This document shows positions 1 through 6,030 of a stretch of 16,637 nt of DNA, one piece after another. How positions within the stretch are numbered: position 1 is the first letter of the stretch; every line of letters starts with the position of its first letter. The position numbers were made by a program, and so were the translations under genes. The notes under the pieces were generated by a model that was not told the origin of the DNA, searched no databases, and saw nothing but the letters and a program-made list of their open reading frames with translations. The stretch covers positions 1-16,637 of the forward strand of contig USAE01000036.1 in assembly GCA_900552655.1 (NCBI GenBank). Reading direction: 5' to 3'. The DNA is from an uncultured Clostridium sp. GTDB taxonomy: Bacteria; Bacillota; Clostridia; TANB77; CAG-508.

Positions 1-19
1 TTGTATAAAATGCACATAT

Positions 20-48
20 ATTATACTATATTTCGACTCTTTATACAA
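20..48 (-). promoter_or_regulatory. Sigma-A-type promoter for a gene beyond the left edge
   Basis: Read on the minus strand, a -35 box TTGTAT (43-48) and a -10 box TATAAT (20-25) are separated by exactly 17 bases. It lies downstream of the coupling-protein terminator and points out of the window, so it probably drives the next minus-strand gene, which is not visible. A perfect 9-bp inverted repeat (1-9 and 40-48) overlaps the -35 box and could be an operator, though AT-rich DNA yields such repeats by chance. Confidence 0.6.
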
Positions 49-76
49 GATTATTATTCTCCAATATCTTGCATTT

Positions 77-106
77 AAAAAAGAATAGCACAAGCTATTC
101 TTTTTT
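77..106 (-). terminator. Hairpin terminator after the coupling-protein operon
   Basis: Two perfectly complementary 13-base arms (77-89 and 94-106) enclose a 4-base loop. The outer six pairs are A-T, so the structure ends in a T run whichever strand is read, and it can terminate in both directions. On the minus strand it lies about 65 bases after the stop codon of the coupling-protein gene and before the next promoter, so it marks the end of that operon. Confidence 0.85.
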
Positions 107-172
107 ATAATTTATCTATATAATTTAAACTTGGATTTTAAGGACCATCACCCAATCCCGTTAAAAGTAATC

Positions 173-1729
173 TTAATCGTCATCTGCTCCAAATAATTCG
201 TCGAATTTTGCCTCTAATGCTTTTTCTAGATCTATATTGTTTACTTCCTCATTATTGTCTTCTAATGGTATTTCCATTGGTTTTGCTTCTTTTTTTGGAA
301 TACTTTCTATATTACTAAAAGCATTGTTATTCGTATTTGATGTTGTTACTTTTTCTTGTGTATTTTTAGAGGCTGGCTCTTCATCTGCAAATAAATCATC
401 TAATGATTCTACTTTTAAATCTTGCGCTTGAATATTTGTACTTTCTGAATAAGGATTTGCTGGGTTAAATATTCTCCATTCTCCTCTTTCTCCTACTTCT
501 GCATCATTATGGCTTATTTCTAGTCTAGCCATCTCTCTTCCCATTGGCTTTCTAAAATAATAGAATTTATTTGCTTTAATTGGTCTTACACCTTTAACAA
601 ATATAATACACATATCATTGTCGAATCGTCTTAATTCGTCCGGTGTAAGTAATGCTCTTCCCATAATTTGGTCAGAATCACTAGAACCAGATTTCCAACC
701 ACCTTTATCACGGTTTGTTGAATGACTATCTCTTGTAATTGTCTTTTCACCCAATGCTTTAGAAAAATACTCTAATGTTTTAGTAGAGTTACTTCCTAAG
801 AATACATGGGTATCACAGTTACCAATTATAGTTTCGTAAGATTTTTCATAAACTGCTTCTAATTGGTCTAAGTTTTGTAATATAACACTAAATGATATTC
901 CCCTACTTCTTGATGTAGATATTTTCTTATCGAAGTCTGGTATTTGACCTATGTTTGCAAACTCGTCTAGTATAAAGAATGTTTTTTCTGGTAGCTTTCC
1001 ACCAGCTTTGTCTGCATAGTCATATAATTGTTGTATCATTTGTGAGAAGAAAATTGTAAGTAAGAAATTATATGTTGTATGTGTGTCTGAAGAAACAACA
1101 TATACAGCTGTTTTTTCTTGGCCAATTTCTTCAAAGTTTATAGTATCTGAAGATGTTAGGTCTGCTATGTCTTTACTATCAAATTTACCTAATCTTGATT
1201 GCAATGTACTTAAAATAGAACCTCTTGTTTTTTCTGGTGCTATTTCGATTGATTTATAGTTTTTCCTTGCAGGATGTGTATAATCTAATTCGTTAATTAA
1301 ATCTCCTAACAAGCTTGTTCCGCCACTATCGTTTGCAGCTCTAACTAGTTCTGCACAACTAGCTAAGTTTTGCTCTTCTGGTGGTCTTGTAGATATTAAA
1401 TACCAAATTAAAGATTTTAGTAAGATTTCTGCCATATCGTCCCAGAATGGGTCTGAAGCTTTTTCTCCACTTTGGCCTTTAACTATAGTGTTTGCAATAA
1501 TGTCTACATCTATTTCATTTCTTATATGTGCTAATGGGTTGTAACCATCACTACATTCTGGATTAACTAAGTTCAAAACTCTAACTTTATACCCTTTAGA
1601 TCTTAAAAATCCTGCTGTTCTGTCATATAATTCTCCTTTTGGATCTGTAAATATGTAAGAACCTAAACATTGGTGTGCATTTGGTATAGAATATGAAGCA
1701 GATTTACCAGAACCTGAACCGTCCAACAA
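173..1729 (-). CDS. VirD4/TraG-type type IV coupling protein, C-terminal part (frameshifted from the N-terminal part)
   Basis: This frame holds the cytoplasmic ATPase of a type IV coupling protein, which delivers a relaxase-DNA complex to a conjugation channel. It opens with GSGSGKS, the rest of the Walker A motif. Hallmarks of the TraG/VirD4 family follow: DPKGELYD after the P-loop, a Walker B segment FFILDEFANIGQIPDF, then SRSRGISFSVILQN and GNCDTHVFLGS. The last 100 or so residues are polar and acidic, ending ADDD, and look disordered. The nominal first codon is TTG with no ribosome binding site and is an artefact of the frame break. The true protein should begin at 2186 and, with one base removed near 1721, would be about 670 residues, normal for the family. 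Family assignment is very secure; whether a functional protein is made is not. Confidence 0.93.
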   Translation of the reverse strand: MLDGSGSGKSASYSIPNAHQCLGSYIFTDPKGELYDRTAGFLRSKGYKVRVLNLVNPECSDGYNPLAHIRNEIDVDIIANTIVKGQSGEKASDPFWDDMAEILLKSLIWYLISTRPPEEQNLASCAELVRAANDSGGTSLLGDLINELDYTHPARKNYKSIEIAPEKTRGSILSTLQSRLGKFDSKDIADLTSSDTINFEEIGQEKTAVYVVSSDTHTTYNFLLTIFFSQMIQQLYDYADKAGGKLPEKTFFILDEFANIGQIPDFDKKISTSRSRGISFSVILQNLDQLEAVYEKSYETIIGNCDTHVFLGSNSTKTLEYFSKALGEKTITRDSHSTNRDKGGWKSGSSDSDQIMGRALLTPDELRRFDNDMCIIFVKGVRPIKANKFYYFRKPMGREMARLEISHNDAEVGERGEWRIFNPANPYSESTNIQAQDLKVESLDDLFADEEPASKNTQEKVTTSNTNNNAFSNIESIPKKEAKPMEIPLEDNNEEVNNIDLEKALEAKFDELFGADDD

Positions 1730-2186
1730 CTAAAACATTTATATTTCCCATTTTATTTAATGGTAAATAGTTGTCTTCTGCTAATATAATTCCATTTTTT
1801 TTGCTTAGTACCTTATATTGTTCACCATTTTCTGCCCAACCACTTGAACCATGCTCTATATCGGTATATTCATTTTTAGGTCTAGCTTTTAATAAACCTA
1901 CAAGCATTGCTGCTAAATAGAATAGTGAAAAATATAAAGTGCTAGATGCAAATGTTCCTATATAATTTTCTGTAAATATTAATCCGAAACTAGAAAAAGG
2001 GCTAGTTATATACATTCCTAGGTGTTCCAAAAAAATTTCGAAACTAAAAGCTCCAGTTTGCATAGCATCTGTAAGAGATGCTGAAAATGGAGCAATTCCT
2101 AAGATTATAATTACTAACCATAATATTGCGAATACTATTAATTTTTTTCTAGCATTTTGTAACATACTTTGTAATTTATAATTCAT
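1704..2186 (-). CDS. VirD4/TraG-type coupling protein, N-terminal membrane part (frameshifted)
   Basis: This is the membrane-anchoring N-terminus of the coupling protein. Hydrophobic helices lie at about residues 15-35 and 80-100, with a weaker hydrophobic stretch near 48-72. A segment with HGSSGWAENGEQYKVLSKKNG then matches the pre-P-loop region of TraG-type proteins, followed by a beta strand NINVLVVG. After that glycine the frame reads RFRFW and stops, while the next frame reads the expected GSGSGKS. Dropping the single C at about 1721 (minus strand) restores VVGGSGSGKS. The gene starts with ATG, preceded by a modest purine stretch (GGGATGAAG), 25 bases after the upstream stop codon, as in an operon. 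The break could be a real inactivating insertion, a sequencing or assembly error or, less likely, programmed +1 frameshifting. Confidence 0.88.
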   Translation of the reverse strand: MNYKLQSMLQNARKKLIVFAILWLVIIILGIAPFSASLTDAMQTGAFSFEIFLEHLGMYITSPFSSFGLIFTENYIGTFASSTLYFSLFYLAAMLVGLLKARPKNEYTDIEHGSSGWAENGEQYKVLSKKNGIILAEDNYLPLNKMGNINVLVVGRFRFW

Positions 2187-2211
2187 TTACTTCATCCCTA
2201 TCTTTAGTACA

Positions 2212-2538
2212 TTATCTTGCAGTGTCTTCATTTTTTGTCTTAGTAGCTGTTGTTTTTGTTTCTACTACTTTTCTTCCTTTTGCTTTTCTTTTTTCTGCAA
2301 CAGCTGTAGTTGTTACACGTACACCTTGCTCACGTAATTTTTCTGCATTTTTTGCAATTTCTTTGGCTTCTTCCCTATTTCCTGATGTTATAACTTTATG
2401 AGTTTCTACTTCTCCTAATAATAGCGGAAAATCCTTTACTTCCTCTGTTGTAAAACATGCAAAAGTTATAGCTTTTACATTGTCTTCAAATACTAGTGAA
2501 TTACAAGATTTTTCAGATAAACTATCTGTTGTGTCCAT
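2212..2538 (-). CDS. Small basic-tailed protein upstream of the coupling protein, function unknown
   Basis: I do not recognise this 108-residue protein. It starts with ATG behind an excellent ribosome binding site (GGAGAGGGGAG) and lies 17 bases after the preceding gene and 25 bases before the coupling protein, so the three genes form one operon. Residues 1-60 look like a small alpha/beta fold (VKAITFACFTTEE, then HKVITSG). A charged helix rich in Glu, Lys and Ala follows. The last 35 residues are Lys/Thr-rich and probably disordered, a composition compatible with nucleic acid or acidic-protein binding. Its position matches that of accessory proteins such as PcfB/DUF3801 beside T4CPs in Tn1549-like elements, but I see no convincing PcfB sequence features. 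A role in DNA transfer is inferred only from context. Confidence 0.7.
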   Translation of the reverse strand: MDTTDSLSEKSCNSLVFEDNVKAITFACFTTEEVKDFPLLLGEVETHKVITSGNREEAKEIAKNAEKLREQGVRVTTTAVAEKRKAKGRKVVETKTTATKTKNEDTAR

Positions 2539-2555
2539 TAGAACTCCCCTCTCCT

Positions 2556-3077
2556 TTAATCTTTTTTATCTTTTATTTCGAAAGCAAAATAAGGTTTATT
2601 TGCTTTTAGCTTACATTTACCTCTAATTTCTTTAGCCTCTTCGTCAAAATATACCATAGGCTTTACTTCTTCTGTGGTTTCTGGGTCTATGATTGAAATT
2701 TGTCTTTTAAAACTTGGTGTATACTTAAATTCTTTATATTCTTTTTCGGTATCTGAATAAAGAGTATTAAATTTTAATGGCGTAGGCTTTTTAGATATTG
2801 TTATTTTATCGCCTTGCAATATTGCCATATTAATTACTACTCTGTCTTTACCAAATGATAGTATAACAAGTTCGTCTTTATTGTCTGAAGGATCGTCGAC
2901 ATAAAAAGTTTTTTTCTTCTTGTCGCCAAACATTTCTTCTGTATAATCTAATCTTGTTACTGTATATTTTGGTGAATTTTTTAAATCTTCTTTTAATGTT
3001 TCATTTATTTGATACACTACTGTACTTACGTTATTTGGATCCATTATACTAAAATGTTTTCCTTCCCAACTGTACAT
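2556..3077 (-). CDS. Hypothetical protein, first gene of the coupling-protein operon
   Basis: This protein of about 173 residues matches no family I recognise. The frame is open to a GTG at 3098, but I prefer the ATG at 3077 because GGGGTG lies six bases before it, whereas the GTG has no recognisable ribosome binding site. It has no signal peptide or membrane helix and is charged, with many Lys, Glu and Asp residues. Alternating hydrophobic patterns (DELVILSFGKDRVVINMAIL, and YFAFEIKDKKD at the C-terminus) suggest a mainly beta-strand cytoplasmic protein. It begins about 60 bases after a consensus promoter and is followed 17 bases later by the next gene. Co-transcription with a VirD4-type coupling protein suggests a role in a conjugative or mobilisable element, but this is context only. 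Confidence 0.7.
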   Translation of the reverse strand: MYSWEGKHFSIMDPNNVSTVVYQINETLKEDLKNSPKYTVTRLDYTEEMFGDKKKKTFYVDDPSDNKDELVILSFGKDRVVINMAILQGDKITISKKPTPLKFNTLYSDTEKEYKEFKYTPSFKRQISIIDPETTEEVKPMVYFDEEAKEIRGKCKLKANKPYFAFEIKDKKD

Positions 3078-3144
3078 ATTATACACCCCACTATTCACGA
3101 ATTTCTATATACATAGTTTGTCTTTTGTAACACTACTATGCTTA

Positions 3145-3173
3145 ATTATACCTAATTTGTAATTTTTTGTCAA
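3145..3173 (-). promoter_or_regulatory. Consensus sigma-A promoter for the coupling-protein operon
   Basis: On the minus strand a perfect TTGACA (3168-3173) is followed after exactly 17 bases by a perfect TATAAT (3145-3150). Transcription should start near 3138, leaving a leader of about 60 bases before the ATG at 3077. The promoter sits only about 20 bases beyond the dnaJ stop codon, so the downstream genes are independently and probably strongly transcribed. No obvious operator palindrome overlaps it. Confidence 0.85.
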
Positions 3174-3191
3174 TCATTTAAAGTTTTTATG

Positions 3192-4094
3192 TTAATTTGC
3201 TCTTCTTCTTGGATTAAAGTTAGAAATTTGTTCTAATTCTTTATATAACTTTTCTTCCTCGTTTGTTAGTTCTTTTGGTACTATTATTTTTACTTCGGCT
3301 ATTAGGTCTCCTCTACCACCTTTACCATCTTTATACCCTTTTCCTTGAATTCTGACTTTTTCGCCACTTTCAATTCCTTTTGGTACATAGACAGAGGCAG
3401 TATCGTCTATAGTAGATATGGTTGCCCTTGTGCCTAGAGCAGCTTCCCATGGGGTTAATCGTAGGTCTGTGTATAAATCTATTCCTTCTAATTTAAACCT
3501 TTGGCTATTTTGAATATTTACTTTTATAAATAAATCTCCGTTTTTACCACCATTTACTCCAGCTTTTCCCTGGCCAATCAATCTTATTTTTTCTTGATTC
3601 CTAATACCTGCTGGGACTTTTACTACAAAAGTTTTCATTTTTCCTTTTAGAGTCCTAAGAGAAATTTTCTTTTCTGTTCCATAATATGTTTCTTCTATTG
3701 ACATATTTATTTCTGTTTCTACATTCTCTCCTCTTATAGGAATTTTTTTCTTTACTTTATCGTCAGTTTTTTCTTCCTCACCAACAATATTTCCAAAAAA
3801 CATTGTGAAAAATTCGGAAAATTTTGAGCCATTTTTCCTTTGGCTTTCTTCATACTTCTTCTTTTTTCCCACGTTGTTATTCCATATTCTGTCATATTTT
3901 CTTTTAGAAGTAGAATTTGATAACACCCTGTATGCTTCGTTTATATCTTTAAAACGTTCTTCTGCAAATTCATCATTTATATTTATGTCTGGATGATATT
4001 TTTTTGCAGATTCCCTGTATGCTATTTTCAGTTCTTGAGGAGTTATCTTACTAGATTCTAAATTTAATATTTTGTAATAATCTTTGAAAATCAT
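3192..4094 (-). CDS. DnaJ-family co-chaperone, CbpA-like (no zinc finger)
   Basis: J-domain proteins stimulate the ATPase of DnaK/Hsp70 and deliver unfolded clients to it in the cytoplasm. Residues 1-70 form a J domain with the essential HPD tripeptide at 34-36 and a typical helix IV region (FKDINEAYRVLSN). A charged linker without a clear Gly/Phe-rich stretch follows. The DnaJ C-terminal substrate-binding domains occupy about residues 120-285 (ETEINMSIEETYYGTEK; VKVPAGIRNQEKIRLIGQGK; LTPWEAALGTRA; VYVPKGIESGEKVRIQGKG). The four CxxCxGxG zinc motifs of true DnaJ are absent, so this is a type II, CbpA-like protein; at 300 residues its length is normal. The ATG has an ideal GGAGG site seven bases upstream. 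It has its own promoter and follows yqeK by 67 bases. Confidence 0.93.
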   Translation of the reverse strand: MIFKDYYKILNLESSKITPQELKIAYRESAKKYHPDININDEFAEERFKDINEAYRVLSNSTSKRKYDRIWNNNVGKKKKYEESQRKNGSKFSEFFTMFFGNIVGEEEKTDDKVKKKIPIRGENVETEINMSIEETYYGTEKKISLRTLKGKMKTFVVKVPAGIRNQEKIRLIGQGKAGVNGGKNGDLFIKVNIQNSQRFKLEGIDLYTDLRLTPWEAALGTRATISTIDDTASVYVPKGIESGEKVRIQGKGYKDGKGGRGDLIAEVKIIVPKELTNEEEKLYKELEQISNFNPRRRAN

Positions 4095-4123
4095 TTAACA
4101 TCCTCCATATTCATGGTGCAAAC

Positions 4124-4152
4124 ATTATATCATATGTAATTGCATTTTTAAA
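4124..4152 (-). promoter_or_regulatory. Extended -10 promoter upstream of the dnaJ-like gene
   Basis: On the minus strand TATAAT (4124-4129) is immediately preceded by TGA, giving an extended -10 element, with a weak -35 box TTTAAA 17 bases further upstream (4147-4152). It lies within the 67-base gap after yqeK and about 30 bases before the dnaJ-like start codon. No CIRCE-type heat-shock operator is visible in the gap. Confidence 0.6.
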
Positions 4153-4161
4153 TAGTTTTAT

Positions 4162-4728
4162 TTATTTTTTTAATAGTAAATAGTTTCTTGCCTTTATTGT
4201 TTCTAAATGAAGAACTCTTCCAATCTTTATATTATATTCTATAAATTCATCCATTAAAAATAAAACAGTTTCATTTATATCTTTTTTAGAAAGTTCTCTA
4301 CTTTTTTCTAAATTGAATTTAGTATCCTTCCTATTTTCCTCTGTTTTGTCTGCTACATAAATAATTTTTTCTAGCATAGTCATATTTTCTCTACCTGTAG
4401 TATGCCATTTTATCGCATTTTTCATATCTTCTGTAAAATTATATTTTTTAGCTACAATGTCTGCTCCTACTTTTCCATGTAACAAAGAAGGATTTATTTT
4501 TTCTACTTCGTCTATTTCTATTTTGTTTTCGTTAGCATATTTTATTAATTCTTCATTTTTCATTTCTTTTGCAATATCATGTGCAATAGCTACTTTTTTT
4601 ACTATTTCTTCATCTTCCCCATATTGTTTTGCAAGCTCCACTGCTTTTTTTACAACACCCAATGAATGGGTAAATCTAAATTCAGATAATATTTCTTCTA
4701 CATCTCTTTCTATATTTTTATATTCCAT
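4162..4728 (-). CDS. yqeK: HD-domain phosphohydrolase YqeK (symmetrical Ap4A hydrolase family)
   Basis: YqeK proteins are HD-domain metal-dependent phosphohydrolases; characterised members split diadenosine tetraphosphate (Ap4A) symmetrically into two ADP. The signature runs in order: RFTHSLGV with metal-binding His21, AHDIAKE with the HD pair His50-Asp51, LLHGKVGA with His84, KWHTTGR with His109, and MLEKIIYVADKTEENR with Asp127. All expected metal ligands are present, and 188 residues is the usual length. The ATG follows an AGAGGTG ribosome binding site at good spacing. The gene starts 53 bases after the ddl-like stop codon, with no terminator between them, so it is probably co-transcribed with it. 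In many Firmicutes yqeK lies beside nadD, obg or rsfS; none of these is present here, so the setting is unusual. Confidence 0.93.
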   Translation of the reverse strand: MEYKNIERDVEEILSEFRFTHSLGVVKKAVELAKQYGEDEEIVKKVAIAHDIAKEMKNEELIKYANENKIEIDEVEKINPSLLHGKVGADIVAKKYNFTEDMKNAIKWHTTGRENMTMLEKIIYVADKTEENRKDTKFNLEKSRELSKKDINETVLFLMDEFIEYNIKIGRVLHLETIKARNYLLLKK

Positions 4729-4781
4729 GTTTCACCTCTTTTGCCAGCATCTTGCTTTATATAAGTTTTGCTATTTTTTTA

Positions 4782-5843
4782 TTAGTCTTTTGCTATTGCA
4801 GAATTTATAAGCTTGTCTAAAAGTTCTTTATATTCTATTCCAATTCCGTCAAATAATTTAACATACATGCTATCTTCTGTAATATTTGGAATGGCACTAA
4901 TTCCATTTACATATATGTCGTTTGTTCCATCTTCTATAAAAAAGTCTACTCTAGCAAATCCTTTAGCTCCTACAGCTTTAAAAACTTTAATTGCAATATT
5001 TTTTAGTTCTTCTTCTTGCCTTGTTCCCAACAAATTTAAAGGTATTAGTGTTTTAGTTTCTTGGTTTTGGTATTTAGACTTATAGCTATAAAAACCTGAA
5101 TTTGTATCTACTTCACCTATATCAGATGTAATAATTCCATCATCTTCTAAAATAGATATTTGTATTTCTCTTCCTTTTATTTCTTTTTCTAGAATTATCT
5201 TATTATCGTAAAAAAATGCACTTTCTATATATTTTTTTAGTTCTGACGAATTCTCTGCCTTGTTTACCCCAATTGATGCTCCAGAATTAGCAGGTTTTAT
5301 GAATACAGGATATTTTAATTTGTCATATACTAGCTCGCATAACTCATTTAAAGATACTTCTTTTTCATTAAATTTATTATCTACACTCACAATTCCATTA
5401 TCGGTATTTTTTATGAAAAAATATTTAGGTTGTGCTATATCTGCTTGTGATAAAATCGTTTTCATATATACTTTGTCCTTAGTAATACTTGATGTTAAAA
5501 CATTACATCCAACATATGGGATCTCTACAAAATTTAATAAACCTTGTATAGATCCATCACCTTCATCTTTCCCACGTAATACCGAAAATATTGCGTCAAG
5601 TTGCTTTAAATATTCTATTATATTTTCTATGTTCCTTAAATTTATTGGCTCTGCACCCAATTTGTAATTTTGCATATTTGGTATATCATCTAAAACTTCG
5701 TACCAATTTCCACTTTTGTCTATATATATTGCTGATATTTCATATTTTAACTTATTTAAATTTTTTACTATAGAACATCCAGATACAACAGATATAGAAT
5801 GTTCGTTAGATTTTCCTCCAAATATAACTCCTATCTTTAGCAT
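4782..5843 (-). CDS. D-alanine--D-alanine ligase family protein with altered active-site motifs
   Basis: This ATP-grasp protein aligns end to end with Ddl, which joins two D-Ala molecules using ATP to make the dipeptide that MurF attaches to UDP-MurNAc-tripeptide. I start it at the ATG at 5843, giving 353 residues, because Ddl proteins begin like MLKIGVIFGGKSNEHS and AAGGAG lies upstream, although 12 bases is rather far. The frame is open to a GTG at 5894. Conserved features present are Glu14, Lys183, Glu226, Lys257-Tyr258, Arg298 and Asp300. Unusual are Arg90 in LRGKDEGDG where LHGKxGEDG is expected (Gly95 replaces Glu), Ala189 for the first Ser of GSS, and VNGISAIPNIT for VNEINTxPGFT, which removes two Mg2+ ligands. 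The frame is intact. It follows murF by about 190 bases. The family is certain; ligase activity is doubtful. Confidence 0.88.
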   Translation of the reverse strand: MLKIGVIFGGKSNEHSISVVSGCSIVKNLNKLKYEISAIYIDKSGNWYEVLDDIPNMQNYKLGAEPINLRNIENIIEYLKQLDAIFSVLRGKDEGDGSIQGLLNFVEIPYVGCNVLTSSITKDKVYMKTILSQADIAQPKYFFIKNTDNGIVSVDNKFNEKEVSLNELCELVYDKLKYPVFIKPANSGASIGVNKAENSSELKKYIESAFFYDNKIILEKEIKGREIQISILEDDGIITSDIGEVDTNSGFYSYKSKYQNQETKTLIPLNLLGTRQEEELKNIAIKVFKAVGAKGFARVDFFIEDGTNDIYVNGISAIPNITEDSMYVKLFDGIGIEYKELLDKLINSAIAKD

Positions 5844-5855
5844 ATCATTTATGCT

Positions 5856-5861
5856 CTCCTT
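5856..5861 (-). promoter_or_regulatory. Ribosome binding site deciding the ddl-like start
   Basis: AAGGAG on the minus strand lies 12 bases before the ATG at 5843. It is the only strong site in the region, and homologues begin at the same residue, so the ATG is preferred to the GTG at 5894, which has only a weak site. The spacing is longer than usual. Confidence 0.5.
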
Positions 5862-6030
5862 ATGTAATATATTTAGGTTTTTATACGGTTTCACCTATAA
5901 ACCTAAGTTAGAACAAAATAACTAATGGCTTTTTTATTTTTGTATTAAAGCATACTAGTATTGTTTTAATCTTTTTATGATTATATAAATTAAAGTAAAA
6001 TTTTAAAGACTGTTCCTAGTTCTAATTTTT

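Noticed and set aside
1727..1729. TTG codon as an independent start for the coupling-protein ATPase
   Set aside because: No ribosome binding site precedes it and it would start inside the Walker A motif; the frame break explains it better.
2212..2538. Identification of the 108-residue protein as PcfB/DUF3801
   Set aside because: The gene position fits, but length and sequence do not show the features I would expect of that family.
5945..5970. Hairpin around the palindrome ATACTAGTAT after murF as a terminator
   Set aside because: The stem is imperfect and on the minus strand it is followed by A-rich rather than T-rich sequence; the plus strand has no gene to terminate.
5980..6008. TATAAT-like promoter for the ddl-like gene in the murF-ddl gap
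   Set aside because: A TATAAT is present on the minus strand, but the element 17 bases upstream (CTTTAA) is a poor -35 box and there is no TGn extension; such boxes are common in AT-rich DNA.
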